DNA of 64,000 nucleotides from Trebouxia sp. TZW2008 (lineage: Eukaryota > Chlorophyta > Trebouxiophyceae > Trebouxiales > Trebouxiaceae): assembly GCA_002118135.1 (NCBI GenBank), contig BDIU01000133.1, positions 1 to 64,000 of the forward strand, read 5' to 3'. A program made the position numbers and the translations under genes. Every line of letters begins with the position of its first letter. Position 1 is the first letter of the stretch. The notes under the pieces were generated by a model, which had not been told where the DNA came from, searched no databases, and saw only the letters and a list, made by a program, of their open reading frames with translations. Shown one piece after another: positions 11,440-22,167 of this stretch.

Positions 11440-12146
11440 GCGTAGAATTATCTCTCGTCTACCGTGACGACTCCTCCTCGCCGAGCAAAGCGATCTGTTG
11501 GTTCCGCAACAAATCTGCAGCTGCAGCTACAAGCAGCACCCATGGTTTCGGAGCACAGCATGCTTGCTCAGCAGCAAGTCAGCTGCAAAGTTCTGTCCAG
11601 CACAACTGCACGATACATGACATCTGTTCAGGCCAATGCAACTTCGACAAATATGAGAAGCACTTGACTTCATGCAGCAGACATAGAATAGCATGGCGCA
11701 CGCTATTGCTTGCTGTCAGGAGAGACGTCCAGCCACTTTGCAATCACCATTCATCGCATTGTCATGTTGATGTGCCTCAGAATGCTACGTGCTGTGCTCA
11801 CAGGATGTGGCTAATGCCACAACGCATGGCCAGGTGCTGTTGCCAGCTTTATTACTTGGCTTCAGGTCACGACTGGTTACAGCAGAGCAGAGAAAGTGCA
11901 GCTAGACTCAATCTCGCAAACAGATGTCAGATGTTTCCTGATGGAGGTGGTTCAATCAAAAGGCTCAATCAAAATGTTTTCCTGGCTGCTGGACTTGAAG
12001 TGCACAAAGACTGGATAGCAAAGATTCATTGAGAGGAATGCATCAGCAAAGCTTTCATCTGTGTATAGTGACACAGCTACAAGGGCTATGATGAGACATT
12101 GACCATATGTCTCCCCCTAGCATTATTCATCATTGCTGCAACAAGA
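11440..12146. other. Intergenic region upstream of the NUB1-like gene
   Basis: Lies between the NUB1-like start and the stop of the BTB/BACK-like gene, both on -. It must hold the NUB1-like promoter and the 3' end of the BTB-like gene. A + strand open frame runs through it (11331-12032) but shows no recognisable domain and partly overlaps NUB1-like exon 1 antisense. I do not call it. Confidence 0.4.
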
Positions 12147-15100
12147 CTAAAACTTCAGGCTGCGCATGCCGCCCAGCCTAGCTTGCTTCCTTCTGCCCTG
12201 TTGTGCTGATGGCGAGACAGCCATCTCATGCTGAAGCTGAGCAACAGCATCAAAGCTGACAGCCTGATCACTCTGGCTAGTCCTGACTGTCAAGCATACG
12301 GATTGCCTGCCATGCAAACCACTACCGCCAACACAGCTCTGTGGTGCATCTTCACTGCTGCAGTCCATGGATTGTGCGCCATAAAAAGTACAATCGCTGA
12401 CACAGCTCGGGAGTGTACCCTTTGCATTCGTAAGCTGACTTGGGCACGGCTGCAGTCTGGATGACACATCTTCATCAAGCTCAGGCAACATCTCCTCGTC
12501 CATTGAGCAGCTCAAGCTGACATCTCCATCATGCGCATCTGCCTGGTGATGCTGGCTGACATCAGTTTGCTGCCCGCTGCTGCAGCACTGCAGATGCTGG
12601 TCTGTCCCTGCTCCGTCATGCTGTTGGACAGATGGTCCATTCAGCTTATCCAGCTTGGCACTGTGAGTCTGCTCTGCTGCCTGTTGACTGCTGGCCTCTG
12701 ATGCAGACCCCGTTATTGTATGCTGTCTTGATGCGGACGCTAGCATACTTTCATCTGCATTGTTCTGCATGCTAGCTGTGGAACATGCATCAGCTGTCTG
12801 CAGGAGTGTGAAGGGCTTGGCTCTTCTGAACCTGGTAGGCCAGTTGGGGGAGAGCACACCAGGCTTCTGCATATGCCATGCCAGTAGGGCATGCGCAACA
12901 TGCATGTATGCTTTCTGATGCTTTGCTACCTGCAGCACCAGGCAAATTTAAGTTTGCATCCCTGCTGAATTCACAAAAGACAAAGCAGAAATGGCATAGA
13001 CGTCTTTTGAACCCAATCAGTAGTGTCGGCAACCTATGAAAAGGCCAGACATCAAGCCAGTAAGCAGCGACACATGCCGTTACATGTGATGTCAAGCAGT
13101 ACAGCTGTTGCGAGCAGCATACGTAGTCAGCTGGACGCCATGCAATCAGACAGGCATGTGAGACATACCAGAGGATGACTGTCTACAAGCTGCGCTTCCT
13201 CATACAGCATCTCATGTACTTGTACAGCTTGCACTGCAGCAGGACACAAAAGCTATCAGGACAGAGGGATCCATGTGCCAGCAAGACATCTGTTGACATA
13301 TGCATACGGCTGTTGTAACGGTTAGCCTTGCCAAAAAGGGTTCTACATAGATGTGCGTATAATCATTGTGATTATTGATCAACCGTGACAGCTGTGCAGA
13401 TGATGCAGAGGATAGCAGCACAACATGTGGCACTGGACGTTGTGCATATGCATGACGGTTTGCAGGCTGATTTCTGTGAAGCAGCAAAAATCCTGCCATG
13501 CTGCATGGTATGTGAATGCATGTGAACCATTGCGCATGTCTGGCAAAGCAGAGCTTGCACACATTGACTGCAATGCCATGCGCTGTCACATAACTGCCTG
13601 CTCAAGGAGGCAGTTGTCTGACTGCATGCTTAAAACCAAATGCCACCAGTTGCGTGGCATAACGCATGACAGCCGCTGTGATGTCTATGAGTGCATCTGA
13701 CGAGGGTGTAAAGAAAGCAAAACAGGGGGAGTCAGGCTTAGCATTGTCAGTGATACGAGTAAGGGTTCCTACCAAAGGTGTCTTCAAACAGGCTGACACG
13801 CTCCTGAGGGTAAGCGTCAACCCACGTGACAAGCGCTTCAAACACCTCAACTTCACTATTGACCTGCAGTACGCAACAGTCAGCTGCTGAAGTGTAGCGT
13901 AGTGGCCATTACTTGGCATTCAATACGATCTATGGGCCTAAAGTGCACGACACTCACCCTACCTATAATGGGGCTACTGCTTGTCACTTCACAATTTTGG
14001 CTGCATTGGCCGAGGCTTGAATAGAAACAGAGGCTAGTGTGTTGTGGGGTGTCAGTCAGGTGTCTACAAGCTGTCTAAAACATGCCAAGGACAGCCAGAT
14101 CAAGCATAACCCTTTCATTGATATGAGAGACCCACTGCAGCAACTTTTGCATCATCGTATGCAGAGGAAGAAGCAGCAGACAGCATGCCTTGCACCCAGC
14201 AAGGACGCTCACTGCTGAGCTGCAAAGTAAGCAGTGCTTGGAGCATGCAATACAAATAGAGTCCACGCAGATTTGAAGTGCACAATGACAGCTACCCACC
14301 TGCAGTGTTGAGTTGCACAAGACGAGAGACACCCCTTCCCTTGGGAGATTGGCCCATCCTGTGCAATCCTGCTGCAGAGCTGCATTGAAGAAACCGCTTG
14401 CCAAGTCCAGGCAGGACCTCAGCAAGCAGGGGATGCCGGTCTGCATGGCTGTCTCCAGAAGTTGAAAGCAATTGCTGACATGAAGATGGCGCTGCACAAT
14501 GTTAAGGCACAGCTGCTTGGTCATGTCTGCCTGCAGAGATAGATCAGAGAATTTCGGCAGCAGTGATGCACAGTAACTTGAGCTAGCAGAGATACTCAGC
14601 GTAAGGATATTCTTGATGCAAGGACAATGCAATTGCTAATCAATCCTTGCATTCTGACTGACTGCAGTGGCACCTCTGAGTAAGAAAATTCTTCTTGGGA
14701 ACCAAAGCAGTAATCTCAAAAAGAGGTCACTGTAGCAGCAATCAATGGCCAAGGTGCACTTGATTCAATATGGGTTCTGTCTGCAACAACAGATTCAGGA
14801 TCTGAGGCAGCAATGGTGTGGCATCAAGCAGTGGCAGAAGTGCACAGCATCTGCTACAAGAAAAGCCGAAGCAGCTGCTGCAGAGTTGTCAATGCTGCCT
14901 GCTGTCTCAAGCAGTCACAATGATGCAAGTGTGCAGCCTTGTGCCAATATGACACCACATCAGGCTCAAGTTCAAAAAAACAAAGGTGCCTCCGAAAAAT
15001 GTCCAGCTCATGCAGTCACGCATCTACAGTATTTACCTGTTCAACAGACACGCTGTACACCAGGTGCATGATGGCTGCATTTGCTGCCTGGGGGCCATAC

Positions 15101-15615
15101 ACCATCTGCTTGATCCATTGGAGGCTTGTGCTGTTTGCTTGTTGGTCAGCAGCAGCTGCTGACAGGTCCACCATACCTTGGCTCTGCATAAAGGAGACAG
15201 CACCGTCATTGCAAAGATATGCAGCTTATACAATCAACCTGCAGCCTGACTTGCTATGCTGCAGCTTGCATATGGCAGAAATGTTTTCAAAGTTGACACT
15301 CACCTCCAAGACCAGCTTGGTGACACAAGCTGCCTTTTGGCTCAGCACATGCGTGCGACCTGCAACAAGTTGCAGTATACGTTGAGGCGCACAGTGTCAA
15401 CCGCAGGCAAGATTGCGAGGTGCTCGGCACAGGCGGTCGTTCAAGTACCACCCTGAGAACATTGCAAGGTTGTCGGCGTAACGACCTGCGAGAGATGGAA
15501 CAGCCAGCTGATATGACGGACTGATTGCGAAGCTTTGCTCCAACCCAATGATCGCATCCATGAGGCCTTGCACTTGCTGCACGCAACGTACGTGCTGCAA
15601 CAGAAGGGATGCCAT
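12147..15615 (-). CDS. BTB/BACK-like domain protein (multi-exon)
   Basis: Probable substrate adaptor of the BTB-BACK type; the role is inferred. The start at 15615 (MASLLLQHVRCVQQ) precedes exons with THVLSQKAACVTKLVLE, SLQWIKQMVYGPQAANAAI and YWHKAAHLHHCDCLRQQ. The BACK-like part is clearer: MTKQLCLNIVQRHLHVSN then CFQLLETAMQTGIPCL near 14530-14340, SEVEVFEALVTWVDAYPQER at about 13865-13770, and VQVHEMLYEEAQLVDSHPL near 13235-13170. The last exon (about 12935-12147) is a Ser/Gln/His-rich tail ending RRKQARLGGMRSLKF. The N-terminal BTB fold is not convincingly visible, so exon choice there is uncertain. One intron contains inverted-repeat element copy 4. Confidence 0.5.
14571..14732. mobile_element. 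Short inverted-repeat element, copy 4
   Basis: A 162-bp copy beginning CAGTAACTTG and ending GAGGTCACTG, with TA on the right (14733-14734) but CA on the left, so the target duplication is degraded. The internal core GCATTCTGACTGACTGCAGTGGCACCTCTGAG is split here into GCATTCTGACTG and ACTGCAGTGGCACC by a 4-bp repeat. It is intronic in the BTB/BACK-like gene. Confidence 0.7.
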
Positions 15616-15926
15616 ATGGACTTTGCGCGTTCAGAGCCCCGAAATGACTGTGAATTCAAATGCACAAAAAATGCGATATATGTGCTTCGCTCGGAAAGCC
15701 AGCGATGCTCACTCGCGGGCGGTCGTCTGGTACTGACCTGACATCTGCACAACAATTGACCTGCTGGGGACAACCTTCTGATCCCCAGCAGAGTCCCGAA
15801 AAGTCGAGCTGAAATTTCGAAGTCAGAGAAGTCAGATCGACACACTCTCAGCGTGCCGCAACGTCTTGTCACCTAGTCCAGACCTCGCTTTAGCCAGTTC
15901 AGCTTGTCAGCCCGAGCAACAGCATC

Positions 15927-16414
15927 ATGATTGGTGGTCTCTTCCAGGTGAAACTCGTTGTAAAGCTTTGCACCCAATCTCACCCTGCTTGTGCAGTCCG
16001 CACTCTGGCCAGCTTGACCAAAGCTCGTTAGCTTGTCTTTGTCTTCAATTACTCTTCAAAGTACTAGCAGTCGTTTCTGGGGCAAAAAGTGGTTGTTGAA
16101 CAATCTTTATCTGCCTCTGGACTGACTTGCCTTTGCTACTCTGCAGTTGGCCTTTGTTGGCTTGGCCATCATCGGTGGCATAGTCCTGTATAAGGTATTC
16201 CAGGGTTCATCCGTCGAGGGTGCAATCCGCGAAACCAAGGGTTCCATCAAGGGCACCTACAATGAGGCAAAAGGCTCTGTCAGGGTAAGGGCATTTACAC
16301 AAGCTTACACCCTGACAGTCTTGACACTGCCCTGACATTTGTTCCAAGTCATGAGTTCCTCCTGACGTTAATCAGCACCTGCAGGGCACTGTGAATGAAG
16401 TGAAGAGGGCCTAA
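15927..16414 (+). CDS. 62-aa single-span membrane protein with LEA/CsbD-like tail
   Basis: Three exons (15927-15947, 16147-16284, 16385-16414) join in phase to a 62-aa protein. Residues about 8-26 form a hydrophobic segment (LAFVGLAIIGGIVLYKVFQ). The rest is a hydrophilic repeat-like helix: ETKGSIKGTYNEAKGSVRG, TVNEVKRA. The K-G-x-x-x-E-A spacing resembles CsbD or LEA stress proteins, but the match is short and family assignment is inference. The start lies 312 bp from the divergent BTB/BACK-like start, so the promoter may be shared. Confidence 0.65.
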
Positions 16415-16491
16415 AATGGCAGCTGGGCACCACTGCTTAGACTGCTGTGTGATGTGTCATCAGCTCACGTATTTTGTCTTTGCTGTCAGAA

Positions 16492-16496
16492 TGTAA
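16492..16496 (+). terminator. TGTAA polyadenylation signal
   Basis: A TGTAA pentamer, the usual chlorophyte signal, lies 78 bp after the stop of the 62-aa membrane protein gene. Confidence 0.6.
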
Positions 16497-17246
16497 CAAG
16501 CTTGATGCTGAGTCCTTTCAGCATGCTGCATATGCACCAAAACCAGCATCCTGATGTAGGATGACAACTCTGTGTGCGCCACTTACTGAAAAGCCCTTGC
16601 ATGTATGCAACTACTGTTTATCTAGCACCAAACGCACATTTGTGACCCCTGCTGACCACTGATTTCCTGCAAGCATCACATGTGCAAACGTAACTTTGTG
16701 CAACGAGTGACAAGCTGATTTCTGCTCAATGCCTGCATCTTTGCAGTTGCATTTGCCTAACAAGTCACTGCTGCCATATACGGCAGCTTCCTCACACCAA
16801 CCAGTGTGTTTCCAGGCTCCGTCAGGAGTTGCAGACCTACATGTGCTGTGACAAGATAATCAGCTTATGCTGTGCATGCTCTGCTGACATTTTGGAAAAG
16901 GACAAGGTGTGTACTGTCCTGCAATGAGTCTCAATCATCAGTGTGCATCTCCTGTTAAATACAACTGATTGCCAGATGGCATTTTAATATGTGCAAACAT
17001 ATAAGGTGATGACATGCAGCGCGCTTACAACTGGAAACGCGCTACTTGGCTCGCTGCATCATGACTTGATCACCAAACATTTGCAGCGCTGAGACTGAAT
17101 TGGCTTACAATCATGGGCTGGCATGCAACAAGCAGTCGCTGGTGAAGCTCCCAATGCCAGAATGTGTGCTCGTCAGATGTCACATGATGTTGCAATCATA
17201 CGTGCCAGCACAGTCAACAGCGCTTGGCTCCTCAAGCTTGTTTGCT
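16497..17246. other. Intergenic spacer before the CACTA transposon
   Basis: About 750 bp with no supported gene on either strand. It ends at the GCT target-site copy that borders the transposon. Confidence 0.5.
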
Positions 17247-17278
17247 CACTACAAATAATCACCCCCAGTTTTGACGGT
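17247..17278 (+). repeat. Left terminal inverted repeat of the CACTA element
   Basis: Reads CACTACAAATAATCA then CCCCCAGTTTTGACGGT. It is the reverse complement of 21213-21244 except for one base (C versus A at position 16). It is preceded by GCT. Confidence 0.9.
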
Positions 17279-17707
17279 CGCCTGCCACAGGCTGCCAGCA
17301 CTTTGCCGACAAAGCGGCAAAGGTTGTCAAACCAGCATTTGCCAGCATTGTCTGCCGGACTTTGCCATGAAAAACGACTTGCCAGTAGTTGCCGCTACTG
17401 CACTTGTATGCATGCTAACTACAGATTGTAACGAATTATATATATGCTCAATCTTCATTCAAGCTATGTAGTATTCTGATTACAATGCATATATACTTAT
17501 GACATATGCGTGTTGAGGCAAGCTCAGCAGTTGATGATGACTGCAGTCCAATAATAATTCATAATCAGCAATGAACTCACAATATTAATCAAGCAGTCAC
17601 TTGACAGTTCAGCAAAACCTCTAAGGTGAATGTCAACTTTGCCTGTGATCATAATGACTGACCAGTACTAGCTTTAGCATTTACCCAAGCCTGTCAAAAT
17701 GGTGAAC

Positions 17708-18919
17708 TTAAGACTCAACTACATTGTGCTCTACAAAGGATGCAAATCTACTTATGACAACAAGATTGTGAGGGTGTGATCTGTGAGGGCATGAGGCCAA
17801 CTTATGAGGGACCATTCTCTCAAGTGGCCAAAGGTTCCCCCTGGGGTCATCTTTGAACTCCCGCTTGAACACAGGGCAATTCAAGCTGGTTGCCATGCCC
17901 TCATGTACCCCTGGAGCTGCAACTGCAGGTGCAAACCATTCTACCTCAGCTATGTTGGCCTCCATGGATGTGTGACAGTCCTCATGACCAGGGGGCGCAT
18001 GTGACAGAAAAGCCCGTACACGGCCAGCACACCACTTGCCATCATTCTTGGTCAGCACAAGACTGTCACGTGCAAACTTAGAGCCCTCAACACGTGTGCT
18101 GCACATGATGATATTGCCAGTGCTTGCACGGACGTACTGGCGCACCACCCTGTCAGGACCCCAACAGAGGTCAACTTCATGCCTGCTGAGGTCTGGCTGT
18201 TCTTGCGCCCACTGAAACCAGGAGTCTATAGCTTGTGGCAGCTGCTGCTTGGTAGGCTGCTGCCTGCCTGTGTCTGCCAAAAAGTGTTCCCACAATTGCA
18301 AGTAGTTCTTGCAATCATGGCCAGCACACTCTTCGTCGCACTGCCGACACAGACCATGGAACTTGCAGTAAAAGAGATGCAGCTCTGCCTGGCGTCTGTG
18401 ACGATCTTTGCGGCGGCCTCTGTTGCCAAAGTACTTGTCACCAAGGCAGTCAAACAGCACATAGTCTGGCTGGGATGGGTCTAGCATGAACGTCGGCAGC
18501 TGCAATGCATAGGTCTGCCTGTCAAAGGTGCATGGCAGATAATGGAAAGGGTGAGCTGCTGAACCAACTGTTGGTTCTTCATTGCTGATGGTGTGCAGCT
18601 CCTCAGCTCTTTCAGGGCATGCGACGCAGCATGTGATGAAAGCCTTCCATGCATTGATCATGGTTGCCTCAGGATGTGACTTCTGAGTCATCCATTTGGT
18701 CAGACGGCCCCACAAGCGCTCAAAGCCAAACATAGACCAGCTCCAACATGGGCCGTGGCGGCGTACAGCCTCTGACAGATGCAAGACCCTGTGCCTATTG
18801 ATGTTCAGCTCCCAAGCTGGCAACACCCGCTCCAACCTCTCCAATATGTCTGGCACCTGCTCCTCAAGCTTCTGAAGGCGCTGTTTTGTGATGGTCTTCT
18901 CCCAGAAGACCCCCAGCAC
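17708..18919 (-). CDS. CACTA transposase, C-terminal part (DUF4218-like)
   Basis: A 403-codon open frame inside the CACTA element. Residues about 45-90 (HRVLHLSEAVRRHGPCWSW, SMFGFERLWGRLTKWM, then HPEATMINAW) match the plan of the DUF4218-type block in TNP2/En-Spm transposases: HLxxEvxxxGP, FERxxxxLK, PEgSi. Later parts include a Cys/His-rich stretch (FYCKFHGLCRQCDEECAGHDC). Full transposases of this group are much longer and have an RNase H-like catalytic domain upstream, which I do not find here. The ORF is therefore a 3' fragment or needs exons lost to deletion. The start shown is the first Met; coding may run a few codons upstream through LDVLGVFWEK. Confidence 0.7.
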   Translation of the reverse strand: MLGVFWEKTITKQRLQKLEEQVPDILERLERVLPAWELNINRHRVLHLSEAVRRHGPCWSWSMFGFERLWGRLTKWMTQKSHPEATMINAWKAFITCCVACPERAEELHTISNEEPTVGSAAHPFHYLPCTFDRQTYALQLPTFMLDPSQPDYVLFDCLGDKYFGNRGRRKDRHRRQAELHLFYCKFHGLCRQCDEECAGHDCKNYLQLWEHFLADTGRQQPTKQQLPQAIDSWFQWAQEQPDLSRHEVDLCWGPDRVVRQYVRASTGNIIMCSTRVEGSKFARDSLVLTKNDGKWCAGRVRAFLSHAPPGHEDCHTSMEANIAEVEWFAPAVAAPGVHEGMATSLNCPVFKREFKDDPRGNLWPLERMVPHKLASCPHRSHPHNLVVISRFASFVEHNVVES

Positions 18920-19420
18920 ATCCAGGTGTGAAGCATCAATGAGTCATCAGTCACAGTGTAAAGCATCAATGACTGCTCATGCATACACTCTAGCCTTGAG
19001 CAACTGCCCAATGTACTTGCACGTGTTACAGTTGCTGCACACCACAAGATAATTGCTGCTACACAAGCGATTGTGAGCTGTGTGTGGAAGACAGCATATG
19101 CAATCAATGCACAGTAGCAATGCACAGAAAGTCACAGACACAATGGCACACAGGTATGGTCATGGCAGGCAGCAATTCAACCATTAGTTCGGCAACCATT
19201 AGTTCGGTGTAGCGCTGCTTGACTTCTTTCACTGCATCCCAAAGGCTTCGCGGCATGCTGCGCGATTGACGGCATGAAAGTCTACGATTTGTCGCGCGCG
19301 AGCATCGCGAGAGCTAGCAGCATTGCTTGCGGCCGTGGGTTTACTAAGCAACGGCATCACGAAGAAGAAGCCACGAGTGCAGGACAAGTCGTGAACTGTC
19401 GTTTTTGAAAATGCTGCAAG

Positions 19421-20925
19421 ATGGACGAGACCAATTCACCTGGCTCATCACCGGACAACGCTAAACAGAATCAGTACGAGCTGCTCCGAGCACAAAAGCA
19501 AGCCAAGAACAACAGCAGGCTGCTGAGCCTTGGACTCCCGCAGCTTGGTCAGAGTTGGAAAGCATCTTGTCAAAAGTCAGGGTGTTCCCAAATTTCGCGT
19601 AAAACTCGAGCTTACGGCCCACCCACCCGTCGCAGCGAGCGACAAGTAGCCTTGCCTGCTGTCTACTACCCAGTTGACGAGGAAGAGAAGCTCCTGCGCA
19701 GTATGCCAGCAAGTGACATCACCAAGTCTACAACCAAGACACCACGCAGACAGCCTGATGCGGAGCCTTCTTTGACTGAACACCTGCAGCCCGCCGGCAT
19801 TGACAAGTAGCTTGATGCGGTTGTGTAGCAGCTGGAGACCGACGGGTATGTCAACAGCTCCAGCACACTTGGCTGCAGCTCTAGTCTGATCACCTAGTGA
19901 CATCAGGCAAGCCTTGCAGCTGTTCACGATCAATTGTCATTGTGTGCAGGTACACGGCCAACAGCCTGCAGAAGCTGACAGCGGACTCAAGGAAGTCAGT
20001 TATGGACAGGTTACCCGAGCAGCTGGGCTACTACACTGTGACTATACTTTCTTGAACCAATGCCTGCAGCTACAGCAGTCTGACAGAGGTGAGCAATCAT
20101 TGCATTTTGTCATGCGAATGCTGTCCAACAGCTTGGCTGGCTCATACTGCGACTCAGTCTTGATGGACTGTGTTTGCAGCGGTGCTTGCACCTTTGCAGA
20201 GTAGCTCAGTCAGTGTCAAGAAGTCGAAAGGTGCACAAGCCTGGAGTGCAAACATGAAACAGGCAGATTTATGGTTGCAGAATTTGTGAGACAAATACAT
20301 GACGCCATACAAGACCAAGGCTTGGATTGCCTTGACTGAGCAAGACAAGCACTTCAATAAGGTGTGTTCTACTTGCAAAAGCTGCACACTTTTCCCTACG
20401 TTTGCTCAATGCAATCAGATGAATGCTGCAATAGCAGTGGTATGTGCAGATTGTAAACAAGATGGTTGCTGGCTGCAAAAGAAGCTGGCAAAGGGCGAGA
20501 GGACACCAGAGCAGCTCAGGGACAACATTAGGAAGAAGTTCACCAACTGGCAGAAGGAGGAGGGTAAGACCTCAGCTGCTTGTCCAGCTGCAAGTGCCTT
20601 GATCACAGTTGCTTATAGCTTGTGATATGCTGATGGCCTTGAGTGTTGCTCAAGACACTGACATGCATTCTGTTGTTGCACAGGGGTGGTGCTTTCACCC
20701 TCTGCCAAGCGCAGAAAAAGGAAGGCTAAAGCAGCCCAGCCACAAGTTGCTGCGCCAACAGTGACAAGCTCAGATGAAGCTGACCATGAGCTTCAAGCTG
20801 CTGAGGGCAACAAGCCAGAAGAGGATAACACAAGCCATGACAGTGACAGCAGCCTGGACAATGACAGCAGCCTGGGGAGTTCCAGTGATGATGAGAGCGA
20901 TGAGGAGAACAACAACAAAGTGTAG
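19421..20925 (+). pseudogene. Decayed accessory gene of the CACTA element
   Basis: Exon 1 (from 19421) encodes MDETNSPGSSPDN..., then LLSLGLPQLGQSW and a basic RRSERQVALPAVYYPVDEEE motif. The same frame crosses two TAG stops (19808-19810 and 19826-19828) before QLETDG, which splices in phase to YTANSLQKLTADSRKSVMDR at 19951. Later exons give KTKAWIALTEQDKHFNK, RDNIRKKFTNWQKEEG and a basic/acidic tail ending SDDESDEENNNKV. Both stops could come from CAG by one C-to-T change. TAG ends three clearly functional genes in this window, so the stops are real. The position in the element suggests a TNPA-like DNA-binding accessory, but no family is recognised. Confidence 0.5.
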
Positions 20926-21026
20926 CAGCAGCTAGTCACAATGGTGTATGGGTCAGCTTGCCAATTGCAAGCTGTCTGGTTCGTTGATGACACTGTATAC
21001 ACTGTGCATGTCTGTAATCCATGATT

Positions 21027-21131
21027 NNNNNNNNNNNNNNNNNNNNNNNNNNNNNNNNNNNNNNNNNNNNNNNNNNNNNNNNNNNNNNNNNNNNNNNNNN
21101 NNNNNNNNNNNNNNNNNNNNNNNNNNNNNNN
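21027..21131. other. Assembly gap (105 N)
   Basis: Unknown bases inside the CACTA element near its right end; open frames crossing it are not meaningful. Confidence 1.
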
Positions 21132-21212
21132 AGAGTACCCCTTTGCCATGCCAAAAAGTCATGGCAAAGTCATTGGCAACTGCTGGCGACCACTATGAAA
21201 CATTGGCAAAGT

Positions 21213-21244
21213 ACCGTCAAAACTGGGGTTGATTATTTGTAGTG
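21213..21244 (-). repeat. Right terminal inverted repeat of the CACTA element
   Basis: Ends GATTATTTGTAGTG and is followed by GCT (21245-21247). It pairs with 17247-17278. Confidence 0.9.
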
Positions 21245-22167
21245 GCTTTCAGGTGCCAACCTCCACACCCTTGCAAAATTACCAAGCTTGAACTGTGGTC
21301 AACACGGCTTGCAACACTGAAGGTGCACATTGATTACAAATGCTGTGGATGCTTTAGCTGATCATGACCCCTCATGGAACAAAACATCGTTTCGAAGGAG
21401 GTGTCCACAATGAGGGTGCAAATCTTGGCGCTGATGAATCACATGTGGATAGCACGTGTCTTCACGTGGCATGGCTCGCAGCTGCAAAGGCAGTGCTGGT
21501 ACGTGTGTGTTGTACGAGCTCAAACAGCGGTTTTAAGCTAGATGCTGTATCACGTTGATTGATTTTGTCAAGATTGTGTGATACGCTGTGGCAAATTGCT
21601 TGAGCGAAGCAGTGGATCAAATGACACAACACTCCCACCCATATCGCAGTTGTGTAAGAACGCGGCTGATCCGCAGCTTCAGCTCGGATGAACTATGCAA
21701 TATCTTGACTTGTAATGGGGGATAAACGGAATCGAATTTACGAGGCCTTTTGAGGCCGTTATGTCACGTCAGAGTCGCAACCTCGAACTCAGCAGCTGCT
21801 GTTCGCACGTGCGTCCACATGCACCGACCGACTGGCGCGTGAATAGACAACGTTGCGGAAGCGAATGGCTGAAATGACAAACGCTTTACTCATACTTCGT
21901 AAATGAGCGGTCAGCGAAAGCTCGTCGATAAATGAGCCCATTCTGGCGTACAGGGTGTACGCCGTCATCACATAAACCGTAACCCCAAGCCGCTTGGGCC
22001 TGCGGGACGAGCATACCTACAGTTTTCAAGCTCGAAGCAGAAGGTCTTTGACAGAACGCCTGGCTCAACAACACAGCCGAAGCCATGCATACCGAAGTAT
22101 TTCGTAGATAGTTTGTCGCTCACAGAAGAAACATTCTCGCTGGCTTGTCGCCGGTGGCAGCTCCTGC
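21245..22167. other. Spacer with possible transit-peptide-like exon on -
   Basis: Lies between the CACTA element and the large + gene. On - a short frame at 22086-21886 begins MASAVLLSQAFCQRPSASSL, which has the composition of a plastid transit peptide, and then meets a GTAGGT donor. No convincing downstream exon is found before the transposon end. It may be a small gene, or the 5' end of a gene cut by the insertion. Low confidence. Confidence 0.3.

Larger units (their letters stand above)
17247..21244 (-). mobile_element. CACTA (En/Spm-type) DNA transposon
   Basis: Both ends carry a 32-bp terminal inverted repeat starting CACTACAAATAATC (left 17247-17278, right 21213-21244) with a single mismatch. 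A 3-bp direct repeat GCT flanks it (17244-17246 and 21245-21247), the target-duplication size of CACTA elements. Inside each end, TTTGCC/GGCAAA motifs recur many times (17285-17395 and 21140-21212), as expected for subterminal transposase-binding repeats. It carries a TNP2-like transposase fragment on - and a decayed multi-exon gene on +. The 105 unknown bases mean the true length is not known. Confidence 0.88.

Noticed and set aside
11331..12032. A 233-codon + strand open frame
   Set aside because: It overlaps exon 1 of the NUB1-like gene antisense, is rich in Cys/His/Ser without domain order, and has no matching splice context.
17708..18919. Assignment of the transposase to the KDZ (Zisupton-type) group
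   Set aside because: KDZ elements make 8-bp target duplications. This element has CACTA ends, a 3-bp duplication and a DUF4218-like block, so CACTA fits better.
19808..19828. TAG read as glutamine (altered genetic code)
   Set aside because: TAG ends the dehydrogenase, the NUB1-like gene and the cyclin at the expected family C-termini, so the standard code applies and the transposon gene is simply decayed.
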